A stretch of 64,000 nucleotides of DNA from positions 113,877-177,876 of the forward strand of contig NZ_JAPSJL010000005.1 in NCBI RefSeq assembly GCF_031178195.1. The letters run 5' to 3'. Source of the stretch: Zhihengliuella sp. (GTDB lineage: Bacteria; Actinomycetota; Actinomycetes; Actinomycetales; Micrococcaceae). This document shows positions 36,415 through 46,940 of this stretch, piece by piece; within the stretch, counting starts at the first letter, position 1, and each line of letters begins with the position of its first letter. The translations under genes were made by a program, and so were the position numbers. The notes beneath the pieces were generated by a model that did no database searches, was not told the origin of the DNA, and was given only the letters and a program-made list of their open reading frames with translations.

Positions 36415-37994
36415 TGGTTCTGCCCTCCGCTGGCGATGAGGTCGATGAGCTGGGGCACGCCGACGTCCTCGCCGCCGTCGATCTCGGCGACCTTGCGGCG
36501 GTCGCGCATGACGGCGATCCGGTCGCTGAGCCGGACCACCTCCTCGAGCTCGGCGGAGATGAACACCACCGACATGCCCTGGGAGGCGAGCTCGGAGACG
36601 AGGTTCATGATCTCCGTCTTGGCGCCGATGTCGATGCCGCGGGTCGGCTCGTCGAGGAGCAGCAGCCGCGGCGCGGTGGCGAGCCAGCGCGCCAGGAGGA
36701 CCTTCTGCTGGTTGCCCCCGGAGAGGTTGCGCAGCAGGGCCTCGGGGTTGGCGGGCCGGATGCCGAGCGCCTTGATGTACTCGGCGACGATCCGGTCCAC
36801 GTTGGCGCGCGGCAGCGGCCGCATCCACCCGCGCGCGGCCTGCAGGCCGAGCACGATGTTCTCGCGGACGGTGAGGTCGCCGACCACGCCCTCGCCCTTA
36901 CGGTCCTCGGAGGTGTAGGCGATCTTGTGGGCGAGGGCGGCCCGCGGGGTGCGCAGCCGCGTGGTCTCGCCGGCGAACTCGATGGCGCCGGCGTCGGCGC
37001 GATCGGCCCCGGAGAGGAGCCGGGCCAGCTCGGTGCGCCCCGAGCCGAGCAGGCCGGCCATCCCGACCACCTCGCCCGGGTAGAGCTCGAGGTCGAAGGG
37101 CTCCACGGAGCCCTTGCGCCCGAGCCCGATCGCCCGCAGCAGCGGCCCCGCCTCCGGGTCGCGGGCGGCGCGCTCGCCACGGGGACGGGCCTCGCTGACG
37201 TCCGCGCCGCTCTTCCCGGCGATCATGAGCGAGACGAGCTCGCGCTGCGGCAGGTCCGCGGTGGCGCGCTCCTCGACCAGGCGGCCGTTGCGCAGCACCG
37301 TGATCCGGTCGGAGATCGCATAGATCTGGTCCAGGAAGTGGGAGACGAAGAGGATCGCCACGCCCTCGTCGCGCAGCCGGCGCATGACCGCGAAGAGCTG
37401 CTCCACCTCGCCGGCGTCCAGGCTGGACGTCGGCTCGTCGAGGATCAGGACCTGGGCCTCCACCACCATCGCGCGGCTGATCGCCACGAGCTGCTGGATG
37501 GCCAAGGAGTGCGAGTCCAGCGAGCTGGACGGGTCGATGCTCAGCCCCATGCGCTCGAGGTGCCGGGCGGCCTCCCGGCGCATGGAGCGCCAGTCGAGGC
37601 CGCCCAGGCGCCTTTGCTCGGAGCCGAGCATGATGTTCTCCGCCACCGTGAGGTTCCCGCAGAGGTTGACCTCCTGGTAGACGGTGGAGATGCCGCGCTC
37701 GCGGGCATCGGCCGGGCCGGTGAAGCGGGTCTCCGCCCCGGCGACGACGATGCTCCCGGCGGCGACCGGGTTGACCCCGGTCAGCGCCTTGATGAGCGTC
37801 GACTTGCCGGCGCCGTTCTCGCCCATCAGGGCGTGGACCTCGCCGGGGAAGAGCCGGAAGTCCACGCCGTCGAGCGCCTTGACGCCGGGGAACTCGACGG
37901 TGATGCCCGTCATGGATACCACGGGTTCCGGGTGCGGGCCGGGGCGGGCCGGCGGCGCCGCCGCGGTTCTGGTCTCGGGTGTGGCCGCAGTCAT
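36411..37994 (-). CDS. Sugar ABC transporter ATP-binding protein (YtfR-like)
   Basis: Double-cassette CUT2 ATPase of 527 residues. Cassette 1: Walker [18 protein letters not shown]-loop, SLAIQQLVAISRAM signature, VLILDEPTSSLD Walker B. Cassette 2: GLLGSGRTEL in place of a Walker A Lys (normal for the family), [15 protein letters not shown] and [16 protein letters not shown]. The N-terminus has a 25-residue Ala/Pro-rich extension before VVSMTGITVEFPGVKALDG. The start ATG lies 8 bases after the binding-protein stop. It supplies energy for the two permeases encoded downstream. Confidence 0.95.
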   Translation of the reverse strand: MTAATPETRTAAAPPARPGPHPEPVVSMTGITVEFPGVKALDGVDFRLFPGEVHALMGENGAGKSTLIKALTGVNPVAAGSIVVAGAETRFTGPADARERGISTVYQEVNLCGNLTVAENIMLGSEQRRLGGLDWRSMRREAARHLERMGLSIDPSSSLDSHSLAIQQLVAISRAMVVEAQVLILDEPTSSLDAGEVEQLFAVMRRLRDEGVAILFVSHFLDQIYAISDRITVLRNGRLVEERATADLPQRELVSLMIAGKSGADVSEARPRGERAARDPEAGPLLRAIGLGRKGSVEPFDLELYPGEVVGMAGLLGSGRTELARLLSGADRADAGAIEFAGETTRLRTPRAALAHKIAYTSEDRKGEGVVGDLTVRENIVLGLQAARGWMRPLPRANVDRIVAEYIKALGIRPANPEALLRNLSGGNQQKVLLARWLATAPRLLLLDEPTRGIDIGAKTEIMNLVSELASQGMSVVFISAELEEVVRLSDRIAVMRDRRKVAEIDGGEDVGVPQLIDLIASGGQNQ

Positions 37995-38002
37995 GGGAGC
38001 CC

Positions 38003-38998
38003 TCAGTACTCGCGGGTCGGCAGCGCCTCGGCGGCCTGCTCCTGCGTGAACTCGGCGTCCTCGACGACGATCCGCTTCTCGACCTCCTCGCCGGCGACGA
38101 CCTTCTTGGCCACCTCCGCCAGGTCCTCGCCGAGCATCGGGTTGCACTCGACGATGTAGTTGATCTTGCCGTCGGCGAGGGCCTGCATGCCGTCCTTGAC
38201 GGCGTCGATGGTGACGATCTTGATGTCCTCGCCCGGCGTGAGCCCGGCGGCCTCGATGGCCTCGATCGCGCCCAGGCCCATGTCGTCGTTGTGCGCGAAG
38301 ACCAGGTCGATCTGGTCGTGGGAGTTCAGGAAGCCCTCCATGACCTGCTTGCCGCCGGCGCGGGTGAAGTCGCCCGTCTGGGAGTCGATCAGCTCGATGT
38401 CGGTGCCCTCGACGGCCTTGGCGAAGCCCTCCTTGCGGTCGATCGCCGGCGCGGAGCCGGTGGTGCCCTGCAGCTCGACCATCTTCAGGCCCTGGCCGTC
38501 GAAGTTCTCGGCGACCCACTGCCCGGCGCGCTCGCCCTCGAGGACGAAGTCGGAGCCGATGAACGACTCGTAGAGCGAGTCGTCCTCGGTGTCCACGGCG
38601 CGGTCGGTCAGGATGACCGGGATGCCGGCGTTCTTGGCCTCCTGCAGCACGGCGTCCCAGCCGGTCTCCACCACGGGCGAGAACGCGATGACGTCCATGC
38701 CCTGCGCGATGTAGGAGCGGATGGCCTGGATCTGGTTCTCCTGCTTCTGCTGTGCGTCGGAGAAGCTGAGCTCGAAGCCGTTCTCGGCGGTCAGCGTGTC
38801 CTGGATGGACTTGGTGTTCGCGGCGCGCCAGCCGGACTCGGCGCCGACCTGGGAGAAGCCGATCGAGATGGTGTCCCCACCGCCACCGTCGCCTGCGGCC
38901 GCGCCGGTGTCGCCGCCCCCGCCGCAGGCGGTCAGGGCCGCGACCGCCGCGATCGAGGCTGCCGCCGCTGCACTGCGCAGGAAAGTCTTCCGCTTCAT
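38003..38998 (-). CDS. Sugar-binding lipoprotein of ABC importer (YtfQ-like)
   Basis: A 331-residue lipid-anchored binding protein. Signal peptide with lipobox VAALTACGG (Cys about 26) and a Gly-rich linker. The mature protein carries the YtfQ hallmark ISIGFSQVGAESGWRAANT near its N-terminus, then GMDVIAFSPVVETGWD, ILTDRAVD, FIGSDFVLEGERAG, VFAHNDDMGLGAIEAI and IVTIDAVKDGMQAL. YtfQ binds galactofuranose in E. coli; homologues beside ara genes are likely to bind arabinofuranose, which is inference. ATG at 38998 has GAGGAGGACAAC upstream. The promoter with a perfect LacI operator is about 75 bases upstream. Confidence 0.93.
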   Translation of the reverse strand: MKRKTFLRSAAAAASIAAVAALTACGGGGDTGAAAGDGGGGDTISIGFSQVGAESGWRAANTKSIQDTLTAENGFELSFSDAQQKQENQIQAIRSYIAQGMDVIAFSPVVETGWDAVLQEAKNAGIPVILTDRAVDTEDDSLYESFIGSDFVLEGERAGQWVAENFDGQGLKMVELQGTTGSAPAIDRKEGFAKAVEGTDIELIDSQTGDFTRAGGKQVMEGFLNSHDQIDLVFAHNDDMGLGAIEAIEAAGLTPGEDIKIVTIDAVKDGMQALADGKINYIVECNPMLGEDLAEVAKKVVAGEEVEKRIVVEDAEFTQEQAAEALPTREY

Positions 38999-39060
38999 GT
39001 TGTCCTCCTCGAGATGCCGCGGCCGGGCCACGGTCGAGCACCCTGGGGTGCGATGTGATG

Positions 39061-39102
39061 TGTCAACGCTCACAATGTTAGCGCTAACAATTCGGAGCGC
39101 AA
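39061..39102 (-). promoter_or_regulatory. Promoter and perfect LacI-type operator of the YtfQRT-YjfF-like operon
   Basis: A 14-base perfect palindrome TGTTAGCGCTAACA (39076-39089) overlaps a minus-strand -10 box TAACAT (39075-39080); a -35-like TTGCGC (39097-39102) is 16 bases away. A weaker copy, TGTCAACGCTCACA (39061-39074), directly adjoins it on the downstream side. A repressor bound here would block the promoter. The remainder of the 323-base gap 38999-39321 contains only the araA terminator. Confidence 0.8.
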
Positions 39103-39190
39103 GGGTGGCTCAAGTCACGAAGAGGTAACGTTCTGGGCGGTCCCGAGGAGGGCGCGCCAAGGGGCCCTCCGGGCGCGGGCACGCCGAAGG

Positions 39191-39226
39191 GCCGGGTGCC
39201 CCGGAGGTTCCTCCGGGGCACCCGGC
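39191..39226 (-). terminator. Terminator hairpin downstream of araA
   Basis: GCCGGGTGCCCCGGA and its exact complement form a 15-base stem around GGTTCC, about 95 bases beyond the araA stop (39322). It insulates araBDA from the next operon. Confidence 0.75.
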
Positions 39227-39321
39227 TGCCTGCCGCCGTCGCGGGGCTACGCCACCGGGGACGCGCAGCGGCGCCACAGGGGCCGCCTCGCCGAGCGGCG
39301 GCAGCCCCGGTCAGGGCGTGG

Positions 39322-40833
39322 CTACAGGCCCTGGGCCAGCCGGTAGTAGGCCTGGTTGAAGCGCACCTGGTCGGCGAAGCCGCGCCGCGTGGTGGACTCG
39401 TCGATCACCAGCAGCTCGGTGCGGGCGATCTCGGCGAAGACCTCGAACGCCTCCACGCCGGCGGCGGTGGACATCACGGTGTGGTGGGCGCCGCCGGCCG
39501 TCAGCCACGACTCGGCGGACGTCGCGAAGTCCGGCCGCGGCTTCCAGACGGCGCGGGCCACGGGCAGGTGCGGCAAGTCGTGCGGGGGCGCGACGACGTC
39601 GACGACGTTGGCGGTCAGCCGGAACCGGTCGCGCATGTCGGCCAGGGAGACGACGACGGCGCCCTCGGTGGCGTCCGCGTTGAAGACCATGCGCACCGGG
39701 TCCTCGCGGCCGCCGATGCCCAGCGGGTGGACCTCCAGCCGGGGCCTGGACGTGGTCAGCGACGGGCAGACCTCCAGCATGTGAGCACCGAGGATGAGCT
39801 CCTCGCCCGGGGTGAGGTCGTAGGTGTAGTCCTCCATCAGGGAGGCTCCGCCGGGCAGGCCCGCGCCCATGACCTTGGCGGCGCGCACCAGCACGGCGGT
39901 CTTCCAGTCGCCCTCGGCGCCGAACCCGTAGCCCTTGCCCATGAGCCGCTGCACGGCGAGCCCGGGCAGCTGCCGCAGCCCGCCGAGGTCCTCGAAGTTG
40001 GTGGTGAACGCCTTGGCGCCCACGCCCTCGAGGAAGGACTCGATGGCCAGCTCCTGCCGGGCGGCGTAGCGCAGCGACTCGTGCCGCTCCCCGCCGGCGC
40101 GCAGCTCCACGACGACGTCGTACTGGTCCTGGTACTCAGCGACCAGCGCGTCGACGTCGGAGTCGGGGACCGCGTCGACGACCTCCACGAGGTCGTTGAC
40201 GGCCCAGGTGTTGACGGAGACGCCGAAGCGCAGCTCGGCCTCGGTCTTGTCGCCCTCGGTGACGGCCACGTTGCGCATGTTGTCGCCGAAGCGGACGAGC
40301 TTCAGGGACTGGGTGGCGGCCCAGCCGGCGGCGCCGCGGACCCAGGTGCCCACGCGGGCGGTCACGGCCGGGTTGGACACGTGGCCCACCACGGTGGTGC
40401 GCGCGGCACCGATGCGGGTGGCGAGGTAGGCGTACTCGCGGTCGCCGTGGGCGGCCTGGTTGAGGTTCATGAAGTCGAAGTCGATGCTGTCCCAGGGCAG
40501 CTCCACATTGGCCTGGGTGTGCAGGTGCAGCAGCGGCTTGCGCAGCGCGTTCAGACCGGAGATCCACATCTTCGCCGGGCTGAACGTGTGCATCCAGGTC
40601 ACGACGCCGAGCACGGCGTCGTCCGCGTTGGCGTCCAGCATGGCGCGGCGGATGGAGTCGGCGTCCTTCAGGACGGGCTTCCAGACCACCTTGGCCGGGA
40701 CGTCGGAGGACGCCTCCAGGGCGGCGGCGACCTGCTGGGACTGCTCGGCGACCTGGCGCAGGGTCTCCTCGCCGTAGAGGTCCTGGCTGCCGGTGAGGAA
40801 CCAGATCTCCTGGTCTGCGTAGGGCTTGGTCAT
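39322..40833 (-). CDS. araA: L-arabinose isomerase
   Basis: Interconverts L-arabinose and L-ribulose, Mn-dependent, cytoplasmic. Residues near the start read [17 protein letters not shown], the AraA signature. [19 protein letters not shown] and [15 protein letters not shown] follow, and the metal-binding region includes [24 protein letters not shown] (short: TTNFEDL) and [15 protein letters not shown]. The C-terminal part has LEVCPSL and [11 protein letters not shown]. The length of 503 residues is standard. It is last in araBDA, 69 bases after araD. Confidence 0.98.
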   Translation of the reverse strand: MTKPYADQEIWFLTGSQDLYGEETLRQVAEQSQQVAAALEASSDVPAKVVWKPVLKDADSIRRAMLDANADDAVLGVVTWMHTFSPAKMWISGLNALRKPLLHLHTQANVELPWDSIDFDFMNLNQAAHGDREYAYLATRIGAARTTVVGHVSNPAVTARVGTWVRGAAGWAATQSLKLVRFGDNMRNVAVTEGDKTEAELRFGVSVNTWAVNDLVEVVDAVPDSDVDALVAEYQDQYDVVVELRAGGERHESLRYAARQELAIESFLEGVGAKAFTTNFEDLGGLRQLPGLAVQRLMGKGYGFGAEGDWKTAVLVRAAKVMGAGLPGGASLMEDYTYDLTPGEELILGAHMLEVCPSLTTSRPRLEVHPLGIGGREDPVRMVFNADATEGAVVVSLADMRDRFRLTANVVDVVAPPHDLPHLPVARAVWKPRPDFATSAESWLTAGGAHHTVMSTAAGVEAFEVFAEIARTELLVIDESTTRRGFADQVRFNQAYYRLAQGL

Positions 40834-40902
40834 GCGGGGCGTGTCCTTTCGGGAGGTGCGGGAGAGCGGGGGTGCCCGGTCGGGCGGCGGGCGCTGGACC
40901 GG

Positions 40903-41622
40903 CTACTTCTGGCCGTACACGTTCTGGTAGCGGTCGTAGAGGGAGTCGATGTGCAGCTGCTCGATCGGCAGCGGCTCGCCGAGCTGGCGGGAGATGTGCA
41001 CGGTGCGGGCGACCTCCTCGCACATCACGGCCGCCTTCACGGCGGCGCGGGCGTCCTTGCCGATGGTGAAGGGGCCGTGGTTGCGCATGAGCACGGCCGG
41101 GCTCCGGGACTCGCGCAGGGTCTCGACGATCCCGCGGCCGATCGAGTCGTCGCCGATGATCGCGAACGGCCCCACGGGCACGGGCCCGCCGAACTCGTCG
41201 GCCATCATGGTCAGCACGCAGGGGATCTCCTCGCCGCGCGCGGCCCACGCGGTGGCGTAGGTCGAGTGGGTGTGCACCACTCCCCCGACCGCGGGCAGGT
41301 GCCGGTACACGTAGGCGTGGGCGGCGGTGTCCGACGACGGTCCGCGCGTGCCGTCCACCAGTGCCCCGTCGAGGTCGCAGACGACCATCGACTCGGGCGT
41401 GAGCTCGTCGTAGGAGACGCCGGAGGGCTTGATGACGAAGAGGTCGGCGCTGCCGTCCGGCACGTCCGGGTTCGGCACGCGCTGGGAGACGTTGCCGGCG
41501 GTCCAGACCACCAGCTCGTAGCGGGGCAGTTCGGCGTGGAGGCCGGAGACGATGCGGCGGACGCGCTCGAGGTCCTCGCGCATGGCCTGCGGGTAGTGCT
41601 CCAGCGGCGCGGTGGCGGTCAT
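40903..41622 (-). CDS. araD: L-ribulose-5-phosphate 4-epimerase
   Basis: Zinc-dependent class II aldolase-fold enzyme that converts L-ribulose 5-phosphate to D-xylulose 5-phosphate. Visible: ELVVWTAGNVSQRV (phosphate site), FVIKPSGVSYDELTPE, the metal-binding HTHSTYATAWA pair of His, the catalytic region VLMRNHGPFTIG and a third metal His in ARTVHISRQLG. The length is 239 residues. The start ATG at 41622 follows GCAGGAGCACCCC; 38 bases separate it from araB. Confidence 0.97.
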   Translation of the reverse strand: MTATAPLEHYPQAMREDLERVRRIVSGLHAELPRYELVVWTAGNVSQRVPNPDVPDGSADLFVIKPSGVSYDELTPESMVVCDLDGALVDGTRGPSSDTAAHAYVYRHLPAVGGVVHTHSTYATAWAARGEEIPCVLTMMADEFGGPVPVGPFAIIGDDSIGRGIVETLRESRSPAVLMRNHGPFTIGKDARAAVKAAVMCEEVARTVHISRQLGEPLPIEQLHIDSLYDRYQNVYGQK

Positions 41623-41660
41623 GGGGTGCTCCTGCGGTAGAGGTGGTTCGAGGTGGGGAG

Positions 41661-43340
41661 TCAGCGGAGGGCGTCGGTGGCGGCCCGCTCGACGGCGAGG
41701 CCGGCCGAGTAGCGCTCCAGGTAGGCGGCGTAGCCCTCGACGTCGGACGGGACCGGATCGACGACGTCGAGCAGCACATCGGCGAAGACGCGGCGATTCA
41801 GGAACTCGCCGAGGGTCTCGCCGCCGTCGTGCCCCGCTCCCCCGGGGCCGCCCTCGCCGGAGACGCGCCGGAGGTAGGCGGCGAGCACGGCGATGCCCCA
41901 GGCGCCGCCCTCGCCGGCGGTCTCGCCGACCGCGACGGGCGCGCCGGTGGCGGCGGCGAGGAAGCGCTGTGCCACCCCGGCGGTGCGGAAGAGGCCGCCG
42001 TGGGCGAACATGGCGTCGATGGCGACGTCCTCGGCGGCGAGGATCCGCAGGCCGAGGCTGAGCGTGCCGAAGACCCCGTAGATCTGGGCGCGCATCAGAT
42101 TGGCCAGCGTCAGCTCGGAGCCGGGCGTGCGGACGATGAGCGGGCGGCCCTCCGCGAGGCCGGTGATGGGCTCGCCGGAGAGGTAGTTGTAGGCTAGGAG
42201 CCCGCCGGCGTCGGACGCGCCGTCGAGGGCCGAGGCGAACAGGGCCGCGTAGGTCTCGTCGGGCGCGGCGGGGCGGCCCAGGGCGGCGGCGAACTGGCCG
42301 AAGACGTCGGCCCAGGCGGCGAGCTCGCTGGCGCCGTTGTTGCAGTGGACCATGGCCACGGGATCGCCCGAGGGCGTGGTGACGAGGTCGATCTCGTGAT
42401 GGACGCGGACGAGCGGGCGCTCGAGGACCACCATGGCGAAGATGCTGGTGCCGGCGGAGACGTTGCCGGTGCGCGGGGCCACCGAGTTGGTGGCGACCAT
42501 GCCGGTGCCGGCGTCGCCCTCCGGCGGGCAGAGCGGCACGCCGGCGGCGAGGGCCCCGCTCGGGTCGAGCAGGCGGGCGCCCTCCTCCGTGAGGCGTCCG
42601 GCGTCGGCCCCCGCGGGGAGGACGGACGGCAGGAGGTCCGCGACGCCGCGGCCGCGCAGCTGCTCCGCGGCGAGGCGGTCGAAGGCCGCGAGCATGCCGG
42701 CGTCGTAGCCGCCGGTGGCGCTGTCGATCGGGAACATGCCGGACGCGTCGCCGACGCCGAGCACGCGCTCGCCCGTGAGCCGCCAGTGGACGTAGCCGGC
42801 CAGGGTGGTGAAGAAGTCGATGCCGGACACGTGCGCCTCGCCGTCGAGCATGGCCTGGCGCAGGTGCGCGATCGACCAGCGCAGCGGGATGTTGCAGCCG
42901 AAGAGGTCGGTCAGCTCGGCGGCGGCCTCGCCCGTGCTGGTGTTCCGCCACGTGCGGAAGGGGACCAGCTGCTCGCCGGCGGCGTCGAACGCCAGGTAGC
43001 CGTGCATCATGGCCGAGACGCCGAGGCTCCCGTAGGCCTGCGGGCGGAGTCCGTAGCGGGACTCGACGTCCGCCACGAGGTCCGCGTAGCAGGCCTGCAG
43101 GCCGGACCAGACGTCCTCGAGGGAGTAGGTCCAGACGCGGTCCTCGAAGCGGTTCTCCCACGCGTGGCCGCCGCTGGCCAGCGGGGTGCAGTCCGGCCCG
43201 ACGAGCACGGCCTTGATGCGGGTGGAGCCGAGCTCGATGCCCAGGGACGTGTCGCCGGCGGCGATGGCCTCGCGGGCCGCCGCGCCGGCCTTGGGGTCGG
43301 CGGCGTGGTCGGCGGTCCGGTCTCCGGGCTGCGTGCTCAC
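41661..43340 (-). CDS. araB: L-ribulokinase
   Basis: Phosphorylates L-ribulose with ATP. A FGGY-family kinase of 559 residues: N-terminal domain begins [16 protein letters not shown] and includes [13 protein letters not shown] in short form ([11 protein letters not shown]); the C-terminal ATPase domain has [26 protein letters not shown] and [23 protein letters not shown] (short: HGGLFRT). The length matches AraB rather than XylB. The start is a GTG (43340) with GGAGGGAGCACCAC upstream. It heads the araBDA operon behind a LacI-controlled promoter. Confidence 0.96.
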   Translation of the reverse strand: MSTQPGDRTADHAADPKAGAAAREAIAAGDTSLGIELGSTRIKAVLVGPDCTPLASGGHAWENRFEDRVWTYSLEDVWSGLQACYADLVADVESRYGLRPQAYGSLGVSAMMHGYLAFDAAGEQLVPFRTWRNTSTGEAAAELTDLFGCNIPLRWSIAHLRQAMLDGEAHVSGIDFFTTLAGYVHWRLTGERVLGVGDASGMFPIDSATGGYDAGMLAAFDRLAAEQLRGRGVADLLPSVLPAGADAGRLTEEGARLLDPSGALAAGVPLCPPEGDAGTGMVATNSVAPRTGNVSAGTSIFAMVVLERPLVRVHHEIDLVTTPSGDPVAMVHCNNGASELAAWADVFGQFAAALGRPAAPDETYAALFASALDGASDAGGLLAYNYLSGEPITGLAEGRPLIVRTPGSELTLANLMRAQIYGVFGTLSLGLRILAAEDVAIDAMFAHGGLFRTAGVAQRFLAAATGAPVAVGETAGEGGAWGIAVLAAYLRRVSGEGGPGGAGHDGGETLGEFLNRRVFADVLLDVVDPVPSDVEGYAAYLERYSAGLAVERAATDALR

Positions 43341-43416
43341 GTGGTGCTCCCTCCGTCCCGCCAGCGCGGGTGCGTCTGTGCTGCGCGCGGCGGCGATGTG
43401 CCGTGCGCCACTCAGA

Positions 43417-43446
43417 ATGTTAGCGCTAACAAGCCGCGTTGGACAA
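43417..43446 (-). promoter_or_regulatory. araBDA promoter with overlapping LacI-type operator
   Basis: Minus-strand -35 TTGTCC (43441-43446), 18-base spacer, -10 TAACAT (43417-43422). The perfect palindrome TGTTAGCGCTAACA (43418-43431) covers the -10 box and half the spacer, so a bound repressor would occlude RNA polymerase. It is about 78 bases before the araB start and about 55 bases from the end of the regulator gene. Confidence 0.82.
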
Positions 43447-43485
43447 CCTCGCGTCGGGGGCGGGCGCGGAGGCGGGCGGGGGCGC

Positions 43486-44556
43486 TCAGCCGGCGGGCGG
43501 CGGCGCGGTGCTGTCGCGGACGACGAGCTCGGGCTCCAGGACGGCCTCGAAGCGGCCGTCGGCGCGCGGCTGACCGGCCGCGATGCCGAGCAGGGCCTGC
43601 ATGGCGGCCTGCCCCATGGCCGTGAACGGCTGCCGGACGGTGGTCAATCCGGGGATGAAGTAGGCGGAGTCCTGGAGGTCGTCGACGCCCACCACGGAGA
43701 CGTCCTCCGGCACACGGAGGCCGCGCTCCCAGAAGGCCCGGAGCAGGCCGATCGCGATGTAGTCGTTGGCCGCGAACAGGGCCGTCGGCCCGTCGCCGGC
43801 GGCGATCTCGTCGGCGATGCGCCGCCCCACGGCGTACCCGGTCTCGGCGGTCCAGCCCCCGGCCGCGTACTCGACGGCGGCCAGCCCGTGTTCTTCCATG
43901 GTGGCCCGCCATGCGCCGTTGCGCTCGAGCGCGTCGATCCACGCCATCTCGCCGGAGACGTGGGCGATGCGGCGGTGCCCCAGTCCGAGCAGGTGCTCGG
44001 TGGCCTCCCGGGCGGCCAGGCGCTGGTCGGTGCACACGTAGCGCAGGGAGTCGGTGGGGACGGCGTCCGGGTTGGCGGCGACGATCACCGCGGGCACCTG
44101 GAGCCCGGCCCCCTCGACCACGCGGGCGACGTCGACCAGCGGGGCGACCACGACGATCCCGTCGATCCCCTGGTCCACCAGGTGCCCCAGGGCGGTCTTG
44201 GCCGCCACGGCGTCGAACGCCTCGAGCGAGCTGACGGAGACGAAGTAGCCCTGCGCGCGGGCCGCGGCCTCGACCGCGAGCACCGTGCTCGCCGGGCCGA
44301 AGTTGGCGTTGCCGACGGTGAGGATGCCGATGGTGCTGCTGCGGGAGGTCACCAGCGCCCGCGCGGCGCGGTTGCGGCGGTAGCCGAGCTCCGCGATCGC
44401 GGCGAGGACCCGTTCGCGGGTGCCGGGACGGACGTTCGGGTGGTCGTTGAGCACCCGGGAGACCGTCTGGTGGGAGACGCCCGCCAGAGAGGCGACGTCC
44501 GACATCGAGGGAGGGCGATTCGTCGGCTGGCCTGGGGCGCTGGATCCGGGCTTCAT
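43486..44556 (-). CDS. LacI-family transcriptional regulator, probable arabinose repressor
   Basis: A 356-residue repressor. The N-terminal helix-turn-helix and hinge read [20 protein letters not shown] ... [13 protein letters not shown], followed by a sugar-binding domain of the periplasmic type I fold ([42 protein letters not shown]). The gene lies directly upstream of araBDA on the same strand. LacI proteins bind TGT-TAGCGCTA-ACA-type palindromes, which occur at all three transport or catabolic units here, so it is the obvious candidate regulator. Effector (arabinose or a derivative) and autoregulation are not shown; I found no operator before its own gene. In other phyla araR is GntR/LacI-hybrid, hence no symbol given. 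Confidence 0.88.
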   Translation of the reverse strand: MKPGSSAPGQPTNRPPSMSDVASLAGVSHQTVSRVLNDHPNVRPGTRERVLAAIAELGYRRNRAARALVTSRSSTIGILTVGNANFGPASTVLAVEAAARAQGYFVSVSSLEAFDAVAAKTALGHLVDQGIDGIVVVAPLVDVARVVEGAGLQVPAVIVAANPDAVPTDSLRYVCTDQRLAAREATEHLLGLGHRRIAHVSGEMAWIDALERNGAWRATMEEHGLAAVEYAAGGWTAETGYAVGRRIADEIAAGDGPTALFAANDYIAIGLLRAFWERGLRVPEDVSVVGVDDLQDSAYFIPGLTTVRQPFTAMGQAAMQALLGIAAGQPRADGRFEAVLEPELVVRDSTAPPPAG

Positions 44557-44664
44557 CCCGACATTATGGCTGATGGGCGCGCCGGAGGGATCGCAGGGCC
44601 GCCGCCGGGCGGCCGAATGAGGCGGAACGTGAAGGCCGGGCCCGGTGGTCAGGCAGGTGGAACG

Positions 44665-44708
44665 ACGACGCCGGTGCGTCGCCCGCGGGGGCGACGCACC
44701 GGCGTCGT
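44665..44708 (-). terminator. Palindromic repeat copy 2: perfect 20-base-arm hairpin downstream of groEL
   Basis: Arms of 20 bases identical to those of the element at 23131-23174, with loop GCGG in place of GCGC. It lies 57 bases after the groEL stop, the same distance and orientation as copy 1 relative to its gene. Probable terminator. Confidence 0.75.
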
Positions 44709-44765
44709 ACTGGATGCACTGCTGACCGCCCGGCGGCCCCGCGGGGCGCGGCGGGCGGCGGCCCG

Positions 44766-46373
<1,608 letters not shown>

Positions 46374-46390
46374 CTAACTCCTTCAGGGGC

Positions 46391-46427
46391 GCGTATAGCC
46401 CCGGCGCAGAGGGCCGGGGCTATACGC
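46391..46427 (-). other. Intercistronic hairpin between groES and groEL
   Basis: A 14-base perfect stem (GCGTATAGCCCCGG with its complement) and 9-base loop fill most of the 65-base groES-groEL gap. It may act as a partial terminator or mRNA processing/stability element that sets the GroES:GroEL ratio. Confidence 0.7.
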
Positions 46428-46435
46428 GGAAAGAC

Positions 46436-46732
46436 TTACTTGACGACAGTGGCGAGGACGTCGCGCGCGGAGAGCACGAGGTACTCCTCGCCGCCGACCT
46501 TGACCTCGGTTCCGCCGTACTTGGAGTAGATGACGACGTCGCCTTCGTTGACGTCGACCGGGACGCGGTTGCCCTTGTCGTCGAAACGACCCGGGCCCAC
46601 GGCCACGACCTTGCCCTCCTGGGGCTTCTCCTTGGCCGTGTCGGGGATGACCAGTCCGGAAGCGGTGGTCTGCTCAGCCTCGAGCGGCTGGACAACGATA
46701 CGATCCTCAAGGGGCTTGATGGAGACCGACAT
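46436..46732 (-). CDS. groES: 10 kDa co-chaperonin GroES
   Basis: Heptameric lid of the GroEL chamber. The 98-residue protein begins [21 protein letters not shown] and has the mobile loop [17 protein letters not shown] and [16 protein letters not shown]..., all typical. The start at 46732 is preceded by AAAGGAGAGAG; a longer in-frame extension to 46858 reads through the promoter and CIRCE region and is not real. First gene of groESL, under two CIRCE elements. Confidence 0.98.
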   Translation of the reverse strand: MSVSIKPLEDRIVVQPLEAEQTTASGLVIPDTAKEKPQEGKVVAVGPGRFDDKGNRVPVDVNEGDVVIYSKYGGTEVKVGGEEYLVLSARDVLATVVK

Positions 46733-46827
46733 GCGGCTCTCTCCTTTGCGTGAGTTACCAATGGTTACTGGGGCCGTTGGGGTGTAACCAACCGTCGTCG
46801 CGGTGCCAGTTGGCAGTTCCTCAGGCG

Positions 46828-46854
46828 CTAGCACCCGACGGCGTCGAGTGCTAA
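46828..46854 (-). promoter_or_regulatory. CIRCE element (downstream copy) of groESL
   Basis: On the minus strand: TTAGCACTC, nine-base spacer, GGGTGCTAG. The left arm is the exact consensus; the right has two mismatches. It lies just after the -10 box, in the likely 5' untranslated region, as for typical HrcA operators. Confidence 0.9.
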
Positions 46855-46858
46855 TCAC

Positions 46859-46887
46859 ACTTTATGGAACCGTTGGCACTCACGCAA
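46859..46887 (-). promoter_or_regulatory. groESL promoter
   Basis: Minus-strand -35 TTGCGT (46882-46887), a 17-base spacer and -10 TAAAGT (46859-46864). It is bracketed by the two CIRCE elements; the upstream one overlaps the -35. Confidence 0.7.
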
Positions 46888-46899
46888 CCAGACTGCTAA
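46873..46899 (-). promoter_or_regulatory. CIRCE element (upstream copy) of groESL
   Basis: TTGGCACTC, nine-base spacer, GACTGCTAA (plus-strand reading): 16 of 18 arm positions match CIRCE. It overlaps the -35 box of the groESL promoter. Confidence 0.8.
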
Positions 46900-46940
46900 T
46901 CCCGACGCCGGCGCGTCGCCGTCCGGCCCGGGCCGGAGCG

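Noticed and set aside
46733..46858. N-terminal extension of GroES by 42 residues
   Set aside because: It would cover the promoter and a CIRCE element and is absent from GroES proteins.
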